Source: JACRCT01 sp049841135
Lineage (GTDB): Bacteria > Myxococcota > Myxococcia > Myxococcales > UBA5297
DNA: 64,000 nt
Assembly: GCA_049841135.1 (NCBI GenBank)
Contig: JASGHK010000005.1
Span: 2,294,001 to 2,358,000 of the forward strand
Direction of reading: 5' to 3'
Position numbers and translations under genes: made by a program
Notes under the pieces: generated by a model
The model's database searches: none
Seen by the model: only the letters and a program-made list of their open reading frames with translations
Told to the model about the DNA's origin: nothing
In this document: in pieces, positions 1-9,636 of the stretch
Numbering within the stretch: the first letter of the stretch is position 1
How the letters are laid out: each line of letters starts with the position of its first letter

Positions 1-180
1 GTAGCGCCGCACCCCGTCGGGCACCGCGACCGGGATGCCTGCCGGCCCGACCCCGCGCAGGTTCTGCACGAACTTTTTGAGCTCCGGGCTCTGCTTGAAC
101 GTGTCCTGCTGCGCTCGGGCCCCGCCCCCATAGGCCAAGGCCGCCATCAGCGCCAAGGCTCCCCACCACCGTCGTCGCAT
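1..180 (-). CDS. Secreted protein, N-terminus only (possible multicopper oxidase)
   Basis: Only the first 60 codons lie in the window; the gene runs off the left edge. The start ATG is at 180-178. It begins MRRRWWGALALMAALAYGG, a clear Sec signal peptide (Arg-rich n-region, hydrophobic core) with a likely AQA/ARA-type cleavage site near residue 24. The mature start (QQDTFKQSPELKKFVQNL, then GVGPAGIPVAVPDG) resembles the opening of periplasmic multicopper oxidases, where an LxKFVxxL segment precedes the first cupredoxin domain. No copper-ligand motif is visible in this piece, so the family is a guess; secretion is well supported. It is transcribed away from the Cys-rich gene at 565-4373, leaving 384 bp for its promoter. 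Confidence 0.5.
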   Translation of the reverse strand, partial: MRRRWWGALALMAALAYGGGARAQQDTFKQSPELKKFVQNLRGVGPAGIPVAVPDGVRRY

Positions 181-564
181 AGGTCCCCTTCCCGTTTCCG
201 GTTGCGCGTCGCTGCGCGCTCCGCCGGCCCGGCGCTCGCCGGGACGGCTGCTGTCAGCGACGGTGTCCACCGACCGGTTGGCGGCCACCTACCCAAGGCG
301 GCACCCTCCCGCGCCGTCGCAAGCCGGCGAGGAGCCCGATGCCACAGCTCTCTGTCCGCTGTGCAGGAGACCGTCCGCTCGCCTGCTCGCCCGGGAGCCG
401 GCGGATCTCGGACCGACCCGTTCGCAGCCCGCCGGCCCAGCGGGCCGCTCACCGCCGTTGCGAGGAACGGCGGGGCATCGGTCCGCGCTGGCGGACCTCG
501 CCCGCACTGGGCGAGCGAGACGGTCGCGGGCCCTCGACTTCGGGCGAATGGGATGGACGCTCGG
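181..564. other. Intergenic, no gene seen
   Basis: This 384 bp spacer lies downstream of the Cys-rich gene stop (565) and upstream of the secreted protein start (180). The open frames across it have Arg/Ala/Pro-rich translations typical of GC-rich non-coding DNA. It should hold the promoter of the 180-1 gene and the terminator of the 4373-565 gene, but I see no convincing stem with a T-tract. Confidence 0.5.
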
Positions 565-3500
565 TCAGGGCGATGCGAGCTTCTTGCAGTCCGGCCCGCA
601 GCCCCACGTCCCGTCGCACTGCTCGCCGAAGCTCGCGTCCAGCCGGCCGTCGCCGCAGTAGGGCGCGAAGGCGCAGCTCGTGGTGCACAGGCCCGGCCCG
701 TAGGCCGTCGAGGCGTCGAGGTTGCCCTGGCCGCTGTCGCAGCGCTCGGGTCCGTCCTTGATCCCGTCGCCGCAGGAGGCGGCCGGCGTGCAGTCCGGGT
801 TGCAGGTGCCGTAGGCGCCGGTGTTCCGGCCGTCGTCGCAGCCTTCGCCCGGGTCGAGCAGGCCGTCGCCGCACTTGAGCCGGCAGTGGACGTCGCAGAG
901 GCTCCAGCGCGTCCCGTTGTTGAGCGCGTCGTCGCAGTCCTCGCCGGCATCGGTCAGGCCGTCGCCGCAGGTGTCGAGCGGCACCCACGCCGTGCAGTCC
1001 GCGGAGCACGAGCCGGGGGTGCCGTCGTTCACCCCGTCGTCGCAGGTCTCGCCGAAGGCGCCGTCCACCCGGTGGTCGCCGCAGGCGGGCGCGGTCCGGC
1101 AGCGCTCCGTGCAGGCGAGCGGGCCGTACGCGGTGGCCGAGTTGGCGCCGCCCTCGTCGCAGGACTCGGGGCCCTGCACCGTCCCGTCGCCGCAGGTGCC
1201 GGCGCTGGTGCAGTCGGAGCGGCAGGTCCCGTAGGTGCCGTCGTTCTTGCCGTCGTCGCACGCCTCTCCGCCGTTGGGCGCCGCGTCGCCGCAGAACGGC
1301 CCGCGGGTGCAGTCGGGGTTGCAGCCGTCGTAGCCGCCCAGGTTCTGGGCGGCGCCCAGGTCGCACTGCTCGCCGCGGTCCTTGGTGCCGTCGCCGCACT
1401 TGAGGTGGCAGTCGGCGGTGCAGTTGTCGATGGACGAGCCGTTGTCCAGGCCGTGGTCGCACTCCTCCTCCGGCGTCTGCTGGACGTGGTCGCCGCAGCG
1501 CGGGCCGAGCGTGCAGGTGGAGGTGCAGTGGCCCCAGCCGCTGCCGTTCTGCGCGCCCTCGTCGCACTCTTCGCCGTGGGAGGCGACGCCGTCGCCGCAG
1601 GAGGGCGCCCACTTGCAGCCCGGCCCGCACACCCTCTGCGCGCCGCCGTAGAGGGAGGCGTTGACCCCGTCGTCGCACTCCTCCCCTGGGCCGGTCGGGT
1701 CCCGGTCGCCGCAGAACGGGGCGCGGGCGAGGCAGCCCGGCATGCAGCCGCCGTAGGCCCCGTCGTTGCGCCCGTCGTCGCAGACCTCGTTGCCGGCCAC
1801 GATCCCGTCGTAGCAGGTCGGGCGGCACTGGCTGACCGTGCGGGTGAAGCCGCTCAGCGTCACCCGGTAGGTGGACGCGCAGGTGTGGCGCTCGGCCTGG
1901 AACAGGTCGATGGAGTACATGCCGCCGTTGACCAGGCCCAGCGCCGCAGCGTGCGCCGCGTCCAGCGTGATCGACCCGCTGCTCGCCCCGTGGAGGCCGC
2001 CCAGGTCCACGGCGAGGTGGCCGTTGATGAAGACCCACACGTCGTCGTCGCCCCTGAACTCGAAGGTCGGCGCGGCGCTGGCGCGGTAGGTGAACGGGTA
2101 GTGCAGCTCGCTGGTGAACGCGAAGTTGCGCCCCGCCGTGCCGCCGCAGTCGCTGTCGGCCTGCGCGCTGGTGCCCGCGTTCCAGCCCAGGCCGTCCACC
2201 GGGAAGAAGAGCTGGTTGTCGTACTGGTAGACGTTGGTGGAGATCTGGTTGAGCGTCAGCGTCGTCGGGTGGCCGCTCAGGTCCAGGTACACGAGCTTGG
2301 AGTAGGGGTTGCTGGACCCGGCGCCGTTGCAGCCGCGCTGGTGGAACCACCAGCAGAAGTTCACGGCGCCGGTGAGCACGGCGGGCGAGCCGTTCGAGGC
2401 CCAGACCGGCTCGCCATCGCTGCCGAGCGTCGAATTGACCAGGCCGGTCGTGCCGTTGCCGCCGAAGACCTGGAAGTCGGGGTGCCCCGCGCCCGGGCTG
2501 GTCGTCCCGCTGTAGAGGAAGTCCCGGTAGAGGATGGGGATGACCAGGGTCGACGGCGGCGCCTGGTTCACCGCGTCGCACTGCCAGCCGGGCTCGATGG
2601 TGCAGGTGGGCGAGCAGCCGTCCTTGGCCAGCCGGTTGCCGTCGTCGCACTCCTCCTGCGGGAACTTGAGCCCGTCGCCGCAGACCGCGGTGCAGGTGCC
2701 GCTCTGGCAGAACGGCTCGACGGTGCAGGTGGGCGAGCAGCCGTCATAGGGGATGAGGTCGCCGTCGTCGCACCGCTCGAAGCCTTCCTGGACGCCGTCG
2801 CCGCAGGTGGTGGCATGGCAGACGGACTTGCCGTTCACGAGCACGCAGGCGAAGCCGGGCTCGAGCGTGCAGGTCGCGGAGCAGCCGTCGACGGGATTGG
2901 CGTTGCCGTCGTCGCACTGCTCGGCGCCGGCGCGGATGCCGTCGCCGCATTGCCGGGCGATGCAGGTCACCCCGGCGGTCGGGCACTGCCAGCCCGGCTC
3001 GACCTGGCAGGTGGAGGAGCAGCCGTCGTTGCCCACCGCGTTGCCGTCGTCGCAGGTCTCCGGGCCGTTCACCTTGCGGTCCCCGCACCGGACCGTGGAG
3101 ACGCAGGGAGCGCCGGGGGTGGGGCAGACGTAGTCCGGCTCGAGCTGGCACAGGGCCGAGCAGCCGTCCCCGGAGGCGGCGCCGCCGTCGTCGCACTGCT
3201 CGCCGGCGGAGAGCGAGAGCACGCCGTCGCCGCAGAACAGGATCTTGGAGCAGGCCATGCCGGGGACCGGGCAGGTGTAGCCGAGGTCGACGCCGCAGCG
3301 GGTGCAGCCGTCGCCGTCGCCGAAGTTGCCGTCGTCGCAGTCCTCGCCGTCGTCGCGCACGCCGTCGCCGCAGCTCTTGTCCGGCACCGGGATGCAGGGG
3401 CCGCCGCTGCCGCCGTTGTTGGGGCAGGTGAAGCCGGCATCGACCATCGTGCAGTCGGCGCTGCAGCCGTCGGCGGGGTCGGTGTTGCCGTCGTCGCAGG

Positions 3501-4373
3501 CCTCGCCGGGGTCGACGCGGGCGTTGCCGCAGCCCCAGACGTAGACGCACTTCAGGCCCGGCCACAGACACAGGTACCCGGACTCGAGCCCGCACACGCC
3601 GGAGCAGCCGTCCAGGGAGAAGGCGTTGCCGTCGTCGCATTCCTCGTCGGCGTCGAGGTCGCCGTCGCCGCAGTAGTGGAGGCGCTGGCAGGGGCTGCCC
3701 GGCGTCGGGCACTCGAAGCCCGCCGCCCGCTTGCAGGTGGCGCTGCAGCCGTCGCCGCCCCAGGCATTGCCGTCGTCGCACTCCTCGCCGTTGTTGACCG
3801 CGCCGTCGCCGCAGCGCTCGACGACGATCTCTGGTGCACGGCTCGCCCGGGGTGGTGCAGGCCCAGCCCTGCTCGACCTGGCAGCCTGCCGAACAGCCGT
3901 CGAGGTCCTCCTGGTCGTGGTCGTCGCAGCCCTCGGTGCCCTCGACCAGGCCGTTGCCGCAGGTCTCCGTGACGGTGAAGACGCAGGGTCTGCCCGGCGT
4001 GGGGCAGGTCCAGCCCGGATCGATCCGGCAGAGGTCGGAGCAGCCGTCGCCGGGCTCCTGGCCGCCGTCGTCGCACTCTTCCCCGGGCTCGAGCTCCCCC
4101 GTCGCCGCACACCGGGAGCGCTGCGTCGGGCGCGACCTGCGCGTCGGGCGGCTCGCTGGCATCGGGCGGTTCCGTCGCATCCGGCGGCTCGCTGGCATCG
4201 CTCGGCCCCGCCGCGTCGGGCGGGGCCGCCGCGGCGTCGCGCGGGGCGGAGGCGTCGATCTCCATCGAGGCCGCGTCGCCGCTGACTGCGGGAGACGGGC
4301 CGCAATCACAGGACGAGAGTGTGGAGATGAGGGCGGCCAAAGCCGCCAGTTGCGGAGCGTGATGTCGGGTCAT
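565..4373 (-). CDS. Giant DUF4215 Cys-rich lipoprotein with fibro-slime domain (two frameshifts)
   Basis: About 1268 residues if two single-base frame errors are bridged. It starts MTRHHAPQLAALAALIST with a lipobox ending LSSC (ATG at 4373-4371), then an Asp/Ala/Pro linker with repeated PPDASEPPDA. Residues ~80-590 and ~850-1265 are tandem repeats of the form CGDG-x-GE(E/Q)CDDGN-x-DGCS-x-C, the DUF4215 / Myxococcus Cys-rich repeat (TIGR02232-like). Between them (~600-845) lies a fibro-slime/PA14-like domain with the signature DDDVWVFINGHLAVDLGG. The family is expected on the cell surface, probably disulfide-rich and adhesive or matrix-forming; the ligand is unknown. Frame breaks: near 4097 one extra C in a C-run beside GAGCTC, and near 3830 one extra base after GATCTC. 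Both restore perfect repeat periodicity when removed, so I regard them as errors, not decay. Confidence 0.85.
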
Positions 4374-4837
4374 GGGTGTGGATCTGAGGCCGCGTCCTCG
4401 AGGACGAAGACCTCTTCTCCGTATTGGCTGGGGTCGCACGCAAAATGCGTCCAGGCGCGTTGGGGGTCAAGCGTCGTTTCCCGGGCACCCCGCGGTGCTC
4501 GTGCTGCCATGTCCTTCGCGGCCTGGAGGAGGGCGCCCGGCCGGCATCCACGGGGCGTTCGGCGTCAGGCAACTCCGTGACGGGGTCGGAGGCATCCGGA
4601 GCCGCTGAGCGGGCCCAGGCCTCGAGCCGGCGAGTTTCGGTTCGCTACCAGCCCGGCGACGCATCCATGGGAGTGCCGACCGGCACGCAGGCCGCCGCGC
4701 GCGCCGGGTGGCTGTTGGGAAAATCGCCCGGCAATTCAAGGGTTCGCGGCTTTTCGACCGAGGTGGTGGCGATTCACTCAACAGAAAAGGACGGTTGGTG
4801 TTCCTCCGGGCAAGAACCCACTCACTCGGAGAACACG
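4374..4837. other. Divergent intergenic region
   Basis: 464 bp between the start of the leftward Cys-rich lipoprotein gene and the rightward small secreted protein. It must carry both promoters. The part nearest 4700-4830 is less GC-rich (segments like gggaaaatcg and cactcaacagaaaagg). I cannot assign -35/-10 boxes with confidence, and there is no recognisable gene or RNA motif. Confidence 0.4.
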
Positions 4838-5444
4838 ATGAACGCCGCCCTGCTCCTCGCCTGCTCCCTCCTGACCGCCGCCGCTCCCGATTCGACCGTC
4901 TCCGCGCCGGTGGACCCGACGCCCCGCTCGCTGCAGTTCCAGGTGGGACTGCGCAGTGGCTTCACGGTCCTGACCGCGCCCGACCTCGAGCGGACGTTCA
5001 TCGTCACCGAGCTTCTCCCTGGCGCTGGCCCACCGTGGCTGGACCTTCGGCCGGGGCTACGTGCAGCTCAGCGGCGGGCTCGACGTCGCGGCCTACGACG
5101 CGGCCCAGGTCGGCCGCGCCGGCGCCTACTTCAGCGCCGAGGTCGGTGTGATGTGGACCCGCTTCGGCCTCTTCTTCCGCAATTCGGCTTTCCTCGGCTA
5201 CCAGCACCCGCAGACGCTCGCGCTGCCGGAGCTCGCCGGCGGCTTCCGCCCCCACACCGGTCCGTTCGGCGCCGGCACGGCGGAGACCCTCGGGCTGGCC
5301 CTGCGCACCAGCGCCCACAGCATCCTCGGGCTGGAGGGGACGGTCCGCAACGGCGTGTCCCTGGCCGAGCGGGCGCCGAACAAGCTGGGGACGACCGACC
5401 TGCAGGAGACGACCCTCGCGCTCAGCCTGCGCGTCGCGTTCTAG
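4838..5444 (+). CDS. Small secreted protein of unknown function (one frameshift)
   Basis: 201 residues when one frame error is bridged. The start ATG at 4838 opens MNAALLLACSLLTAAAP, a typical Sec signal peptide. The mature part alternates short hydrophobic and polar segments (FQVGLRSGFTVL, GYVQLSGGLDVAAYDA, AEVGVMWTRFGLFF, ETTLALSLRVAF) and ends in Phe, like an 8-10 strand outer-membrane beta-barrel; that is inference. The frame changes near 5011, where GAGCTTCTC would be GAGCTCTC; removing one T joins the two halves in a continuous barrel-like sequence. It lies 85 bp upstream of the ECF sigma gene on the same strand and may belong to its regulon or operon. Confidence 0.6.
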
Positions 5445-5529
5445 CCGCTGCCGCGCCCCGCCGTCGCCAAGCCAGGAAGCCCGGCAATGTTTTCTCAACA
5501 ACCCCGGCGTTCGATGCTTCAATCGGCCC

Positions 5530-6147
5530 ATGGGTCAGGGAGCGAGCGCGACCGAGGCGCGAGGCGCCGCGCTTTCCGAGCGCGACGACGAGGCGCTCAT
5601 GGCTCTGGCCGCCCAGGACCACCGCGCCGCCTTCGAGGTCCTGGCCGGGCGCTACCTCGGGCTGCTCACGCGCTACTGCGGCAAGTTCGTGGGCAACCCG
5701 CGGGTCGGCGAGGAGCTGGCCCAGGAGTCGCTCCTCGAGCTGTGGATCCAGCGCGGGCGGTACTGCGCCCGGGGCAAGCTGACCGTCTACCTGCTCACCC
5801 TGGCCCGCAACCGCTGCCTCAACCATCAGCGCGCCGAGACTCGCCGCCGGCGCTGGGGCTTCCTCCTCGGCTCGCCGGCCCCCGAGGAAGCCGCCGAGGT
5901 GGCGGCTCCAGCCCCTGCCACCGACCAGCTGGGCGCGCTCCTGGAGGCCGAGCGCTCGCACCGGGTGCAGCAGGCCCTGCAGCGGCTCCCCGACAAGCTG
6001 CGCGAGGCCGCGCTGCTGCGCTTCGACCAGGGCCTCGAGTACCCGGAGATCGCCGCCATCGTCGGCCGGCCGGAGGCCACGGTGCGCTCACGCGTCTTCC
6101 TGGCCATGAAGGCGCTCCGCTCGGAGCTGGGAGACCCTGAGGAATGA
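5530..6147 (+). CDS. ECF-type sigma-70 family RNA polymerase sigma factor
   Basis: 205 residues. Region 2 (about residues 24-107) contains AFEVLAGRYLGLLTRYC, the helix ELAQESLLELWIQRGRY and the DNA-contacting part TVYLLTLARNRCLNH. A variable Pro/Ala linker follows, then region 4 (about 145-200) with LQRLPDKLREAALLRF and a helix-turn-helix EIAAIVGRPEATVRSRVFLAM. No region 3 is present, as in extracytoplasmic-function sigma factors. The stop overlaps the start of the anti-sigma gene (ATGA at 6144-6147), so the two are translationally coupled, the usual arrangement for an ECF/anti-sigma pair. A caspase-like secreted protein gene follows, making a probable three-gene operon. The start at 5530 is the first ATG; the N-terminal 15 residues are poorly constrained. 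Confidence 0.93.
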   Translation: MGQGASATEARGAALSERDDEALMALAAQDHRAAFEVLAGRYLGLLTRYCGKFVGNPRVGEELAQESLLELWIQRGRYCARGKLTVYLLTLARNRCLNHQRAETRRRRWGFLLGSPAPEEAAEVAAPAPATDQLGALLEAERSHRVQQALQRLPDKLREAALLRFDQGLEYPEIAAIVGRPEATVRSRVFLAMKALRSELGDPEE

Positions 6148-6959
6148 GCTGCCCGTCCCCCGAAGAGCTGTTCCGCTGGGTCGATGGCGACTCGGGCCCG
6201 GCGCGCTCGGCCGAGCTCGGCGCCCACGTGCAGACCTGCGCCGCGTGCGCGGCCGAATGCGAGCGCCAGCGCCAGGTTCTGGCCCGCGTGGCCGCGCCGC
6301 TGCCCGGAGCACCCTCGCCGGGAGCGCTCGACGCGCTCATGCGGCGCCTCGATCAGGCCCCGTCCCGTGCCCCCGAGCCGCAAAGGTTGTTCGCGGCGTG
6401 GCGCTGGGTCTTCGGCGGCCTGGGCGCGGCGGCCGCCGCAACCGCGGTCGCCCTGCTCGTCCTCGCCCGTCCGGTCGGGCCTCCCGACGGCATGCAGGCA
6501 CGAGGGAGCGCGGTCGAGTGGAGCCGCAAGGTGGGCGTCGACCTCCACGTGCTCGAGCGGCCGCTGCGCAAGCTCACCCCGGGCGCGACGCTCCGGCCCG
6601 GCACCGCCCTCACGGCGAGCTACCGCAACCTGGATGCGCGCGATGCCTACCTGCTCGCCTTCGGCATCGACGCCCAAGGCGAGATCCACTGGCTCTACCC
6701 CGCCTTCACCGACCCCCAGACCGATCCCCAGGCCGTCGCGCTGCCTCCCGCCAACCTCGACACCGTCCTCGGCGACTCGGTCGCCCTCGACGAGCTGCCC
6801 CCGGGGCCGCTGCGCCTGATCACGCTGCTCGCGGACGCGCCCCTGCACGTCTCCGCCATCGAGGGGCTCCCGGTCGCCTCCCGCTCGCCCGAGGCCCTGC
6901 GCGCGCGCTGGCCGCAGGCCGCCCTGACCGAGCGCACGGTGCAGGTCGAGTCCCCCTAG
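6144..6959 (+). CDS. Membrane-bound zinc-finger anti-sigma factor
   Basis: 271 residues. The N-terminus carries an anti-sigma zinc finger: His28, Cys32 and Cys35 in GAHVQTCAAC, the H-x3-C-x2-C (ZAS) pattern. A single transmembrane helix spans about residues 89-109 (WVFGGLGAAAAATAVALLVL). The C-terminal ~160 residues would be periplasmic and resemble DUF4384-type domains (PGTALTASYRNLDARDAYL, then IHWLYP), which are often found next to caspase-like proteins. Expected role: hold the ECF sigma factor encoded immediately upstream at the membrane until a periplasmic signal or proteolysis releases it. It overlaps the sigma gene by 4 bp and is followed 25 bp later by the caspase-like gene. Confidence 0.9.
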   Translation: MSCPSPEELFRWVDGDSGPARSAELGAHVQTCAACAAECERQRQVLARVAAPLPGAPSPGALDALMRRLDQAPSRAPEPQRLFAAWRWVFGGLGAAAAATAVALLVLARPVGPPDGMQARGSAVEWSRKVGVDLHVLERPLRKLTPGATLRPGTALTASYRNLDARDAYLLAFGIDAQGEIHWLYPAFTDPQTDPQAVALPPANLDTVLGDSVALDELPPGPLRLITLLADAPLHVSAIEGLPVASRSPEALRARWPQAALTERTVQVESP

Positions 6960-6984
6960 CTTCGTCAGCCCGGACGCCCTTGCC

Positions 6985-8895
6985 ATGTCTCTGTCGCTGC
7001 TGCTGCCCCTGCTCGCACTCGCGGTCCCGCCGTCGGTGACGGCCCAGGCCCCGGCGCCCGAGGAGACGACGCTCGCCCTGATCGTCGCCAGCAACCGCAG
7101 CGCTGCGCGCGGCCGTCCGCCCCTGCAGTACGCCGACGACGACGGCGCCAAGTACTACGAGGTCTTCGCCGCGCTCGCAGGTGAGGAGCAGGCGATGCTG
7201 CTCACCGACCTCGACCGCGACACCACCGGGCTGTTCCCCGGCCTGGTCGACAAGGTCCGCGCGCCGACGCTCGCCAACCTCTCCGCGGCGGTCGACCGGC
7301 TCGCCGAGCGCTCCGCGGCGGCGCGGCGCGCGGGGGCGAGGGTCCGCTTCTACTTCGTGTTCGCCGGGCACGGGGACGTCGATGAAGGTCGCGGCTTCCT
7401 CGAGCTGGCGGACGGCCCCTTCCGCTCCGGCGACCTCGACCAGCTGCTCGCGCGAGTCGCGGCGACCGAGGCCCACGTCATCCTCGACAGCTGCAACTCG
7501 TTCTTCGTGGTCAACCCCCGGCGCCCCGGCGGCCGGCGCCTGGCCACCCCGCGCGATGCCGCCGAGAGCCTGTCCCGGCGGCTCCCCAACGTCGGGGTCT
7601 TCCTCTCCACCAGCGCCGAAGCCGAGGTCTTCGAGTGGTCGGAGCTGCAGTCGGGGGTGTTCAGCCACGCGGTGCGCTCGGGCCTGCTCGGCGCGGCCGA
7701 CGCCAACGGCGACGGCAAGGTGAGCTACCAGGAGCTCGCCGCGTTCGTGGAGACGGCCGCGGCGCGGCTGAAGAACCCGGCCTATCGCCCGAAGATCTTC
7801 GCGCGCGGTCCCGGCGGCGACGACGCGCGCACCCTGTTCGCCCTCCCCGCAGATCGCGCGGTCGTGCTGCGCGTGGGCGACGGCGCCGGGCTGCGCCTGA
7901 CGGTGCGCGGCCCGGCGGGCCTGCGCTGGCTCGACGCGAACGTCGAAGCGGGAGCCACGCTGGAGCTGCGCCTGCCCAGGTCGCTCGCGGCGAGCCTGGA
8001 GGTCGAGCGCCTGCGTCCCGACGGCTCGAGGTCCGTCGAGGAGCGTCTGAGCCTGCCGCGCGAGTGGAGCCCGGCGCCGCTGACCCTGGCGTCCCTGCCC
8101 CGGGCCGAGCAGGAGCTCGAGCGGCGCGGCGCCTCGGACTTCTTCGGCGAGCTGTTCGCGCAGCCCTTCGGTCCCAGGGCGCTGGAGAGCTACCTCGTGC
8201 GCAAGGCGAGCGAGCCGGAGCCGGTCTTCGGCCTGTCCGCGGAGGACGGGGAGCGCATGAGCCTCATCCTGGGCCAGCTCGCCGACAGCGACCGGACGGG
8301 GCGCACTCTCTCGGGAACGCTCCTCCTCGGGACCGGTGGCATCTTCCTCGTCAGCAACGCGCTCGCGCTCCAGGCCCACCTCGACAAGGGCTCGGTCGGG
8401 GACCGCAGCTTTCAGCTCGCCTTGGACACCGGCTTGCTGGTGCTCGACGTCGGGCTGCTCCTCTGGGGGGCCTCCCAGTTCTGGCGGCAGACGGAAGCCG
8501 AGGAGCTGCGCAGCGGTTTCGACGAGGCCCTGCGGGACGCGGAGGCCGATCCCGTCCAGGTCATCGCCGCGGCCGATCGCCGGCTTCGCGCGATCCAGCG
8601 GAGTCGGCAGAGCAAGCGGATCAAGCTCGCCGTGGCCGGAGGCGTCATCGCGACCTTCGGGCTGACCGTGTTCCTCCTGGACCACCTCGGGCCGAGCTCC
8701 TGGACCAGGGCAGGCGGCGGGCTGGACTTCATGGGCGCCGGGGGTTCGATGATGGCGCTGGCCTTCTACTCCCAGGACTCCGGAGACACGGCCATCCAGA
8801 CCTGGGAGAGGGACCCGGCGATGCGCAAGCTGCCGCGGCTCGGCCTGGCGCCGTTGCGGTCGGGAGCGGCGGTGGTGGCTACTGGCCGTTGGTAG
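6985..8895 (+). CDS. Secreted/membrane caspase-like (C14) protease with EF-hand loop
   Basis: 636 residues starting MSLSLLLPLLALAVPPSV, a signal peptide. Residues ~28-285 are a caspase/metacaspase-type domain: catalytic His129 in FVFAGHGDVDEG and catalytic Cys170 in VILDSCNSFF, both after hydrophobic strands as in peptidase family C14/C13-fold enzymes. Residues 238-249 (DANGDGKVSYQE) form a canonical 12-residue EF-hand calcium loop, inserted just after the catalytic core. The C-terminal third has three hydrophobic segments (SGTLLLGTGGIFLVS, LDTGLLVLDVGLLLW, VAGGVIATFGLTVFLL), so the protein is probably membrane-anchored with the protease domain in the periplasm. Immediate linkage to an ECF sigma factor and its membrane anti-sigma suggests signalling or regulated proteolysis. 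The substrate is unknown. Confidence 0.85.
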   Translation: MSLSLLLPLLALAVPPSVTAQAPAPEETTLALIVASNRSAARGRPPLQYADDDGAKYYEVFAALAGEEQAMLLTDLDRDTTGLFPGLVDKVRAPTLANLSAAVDRLAERSAAARRAGARVRFYFVFAGHGDVDEGRGFLELADGPFRSGDLDQLLARVAATEAHVILDSCNSFFVVNPRRPGGRRLATPRDAAESLSRRLPNVGVFLSTSAEAEVFEWSELQSGVFSHAVRSGLLGAADANGDGKVSYQELAAFVETAAARLKNPAYRPKIFARGPGGDDARTLFALPADRAVVLRVGDGAGLRLTVRGPAGLRWLDANVEAGATLELRLPRSLAASLEVERLRPDGSRSVEERLSLPREWSPAPLTLASLPRAEQELERRGASDFFGELFAQPFGPRALESYLVRKASEPEPVFGLSAEDGERMSLILGQLADSDRTGRTLSGTLLLGTGGIFLVSNALALQAHLDKGSVGDRSFQLALDTGLLVLDVGLLLWGASQFWRQTEAEELRSGFDEALRDAEADPVQVIAAADRRLRAIQRSRQSKRIKLAVAGGVIATFGLTVFLLDHLGPSSWTRAGGGLDFMGAGGSMMALAFYSQDSGDTAIQTWERDPAMRKLPRLGLAPLRSGAAVVATGRW

Positions 8896-8970
8896 GCGAG
8901 TCCGTGCAGCGGGACGCCCACCACGATGGACCACTCGAGCGGGATCCAGTCGCGTCAGCGAGGGGACGGC

Positions 8971-8999
8971 TTTGGGGGTGCGGTTGCTCGCCCCCTTCT
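8971..8999. terminator. Possible bidirectional terminator between convergent genes
   Basis: GGGGGTGCG and CGCCCCC arms face each other with a short loop, followed on the + strand by a pyrimidine tract (ttctctt). It sits in the 123 bp between the convergent caspase-like gene and the small lipoprotein gene. The stem is imperfect, so confidence is low. Confidence 0.3.
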
Positions 9000-9018
9000 C
9001 TTGTTCGTGCGCTGAGCG

Positions 9019-9468
9019 TCACCGGCCGATGGGATGGACCGGGCTCTTGAGGTTGGGATTCGGCTCGTAGCTGCCGGGAGGCGTGCTCGACTCGATGGGT
9101 TCGGGCTTGGTGCCGCGCCAGTCGCCTCCGACCTTCATGCAGGCTGCGTGCGCCGACCTCAGGTCGAAGAGCGCGCCCTCCCAGTAGTGGACGACCTGGT
9201 TGCGCAGCGGGAAGACGCAGCTGCCCAGGGTTGGCTCGGGGCAGCGGACCGTCGACCACGTCCCCGAGCAGCGCCCCGCGGTCCGCGACGCCGTGTAGTC
9301 GGTGCAGACCCCCGCGCTCTCTCGGCGGTCGCAGCTGCCCGTCTGCGCCGCCGCGAGGTGGAGCTCCTCGCGCTGCGGTTGCGAGCTCGCCGACGAGGTG
9401 GCACAGCCGCCGAGGAGCAAGCCGGCGAGCACGGCGAGGGCCACCCGGAAGGCCGGTAGGGAGCGCAT
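9019..9468 (-). CDS. Small lipoprotein of unknown function
   Basis: 149 residues from MRSLPAFRVALAVLAGLL; the lipobox LLLGGC gives a lipidated Cys. An upstream in-frame ATG at 9507 would add 13 residues before the n-region and is less likely. The mature protein has five or more cysteines (GSCDRRESAGVC, GRCSGTW, VRCPEPTLGSC, AACMKVGGDW), probably disulfide-bonded in the periplasm. The pattern of a final Cys followed by GGDW resembles small myxobacterial proteins in which Cys-x-x-x-Gly-Gly-x-Trp closes the fold. Convergent with the caspase-like gene and not obviously part of that operon. No function can be assigned. Confidence 0.7.
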   Translation of the reverse strand: MRSLPAFRVALAVLAGLLLGGCATSSASSQPQREELHLAAAQTGSCDRRESAGVCTDYTASRTAGRCSGTWSTVRCPEPTLGSCVFPLRNQVVHYWEGALFDLRSAHAACMKVGGDWRGTKPEPIESSTPPGSYEPNPNLKSPVHPIGR

Positions 9469-9636
9469 GGGGCGGGCATTGTGGAGGGCCTCGCCGAGGC
9501 GGCGCAAGCCACGGATCCGGCACGCGCGCTAAGTGCCCGTAATGACAGGACTCTAAATCTCAAGTGCCTGAATTTACTGGGGTCGCCAGAGGGGCCCGCA
9601 CCATTGATCTGTCGCCAGGACCTCGAGCCCGCCGGA

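Noticed and set aside
202..3972. A 1256-codon open frame on the + strand
   Set aside because: It is antisense to the DUF4215 gene; its Val/Ala/Arg-rich repetitive translation merely mirrors the CGDG...CDDGN repeats.
565..4373. Regular CGDG/CDDGN-encoding repeats looking like a CRISPR array
   Set aside because: Units are coding, variable and of ~120-170 bp, with no constant short repeat and unique spacers; no cas gene is near.
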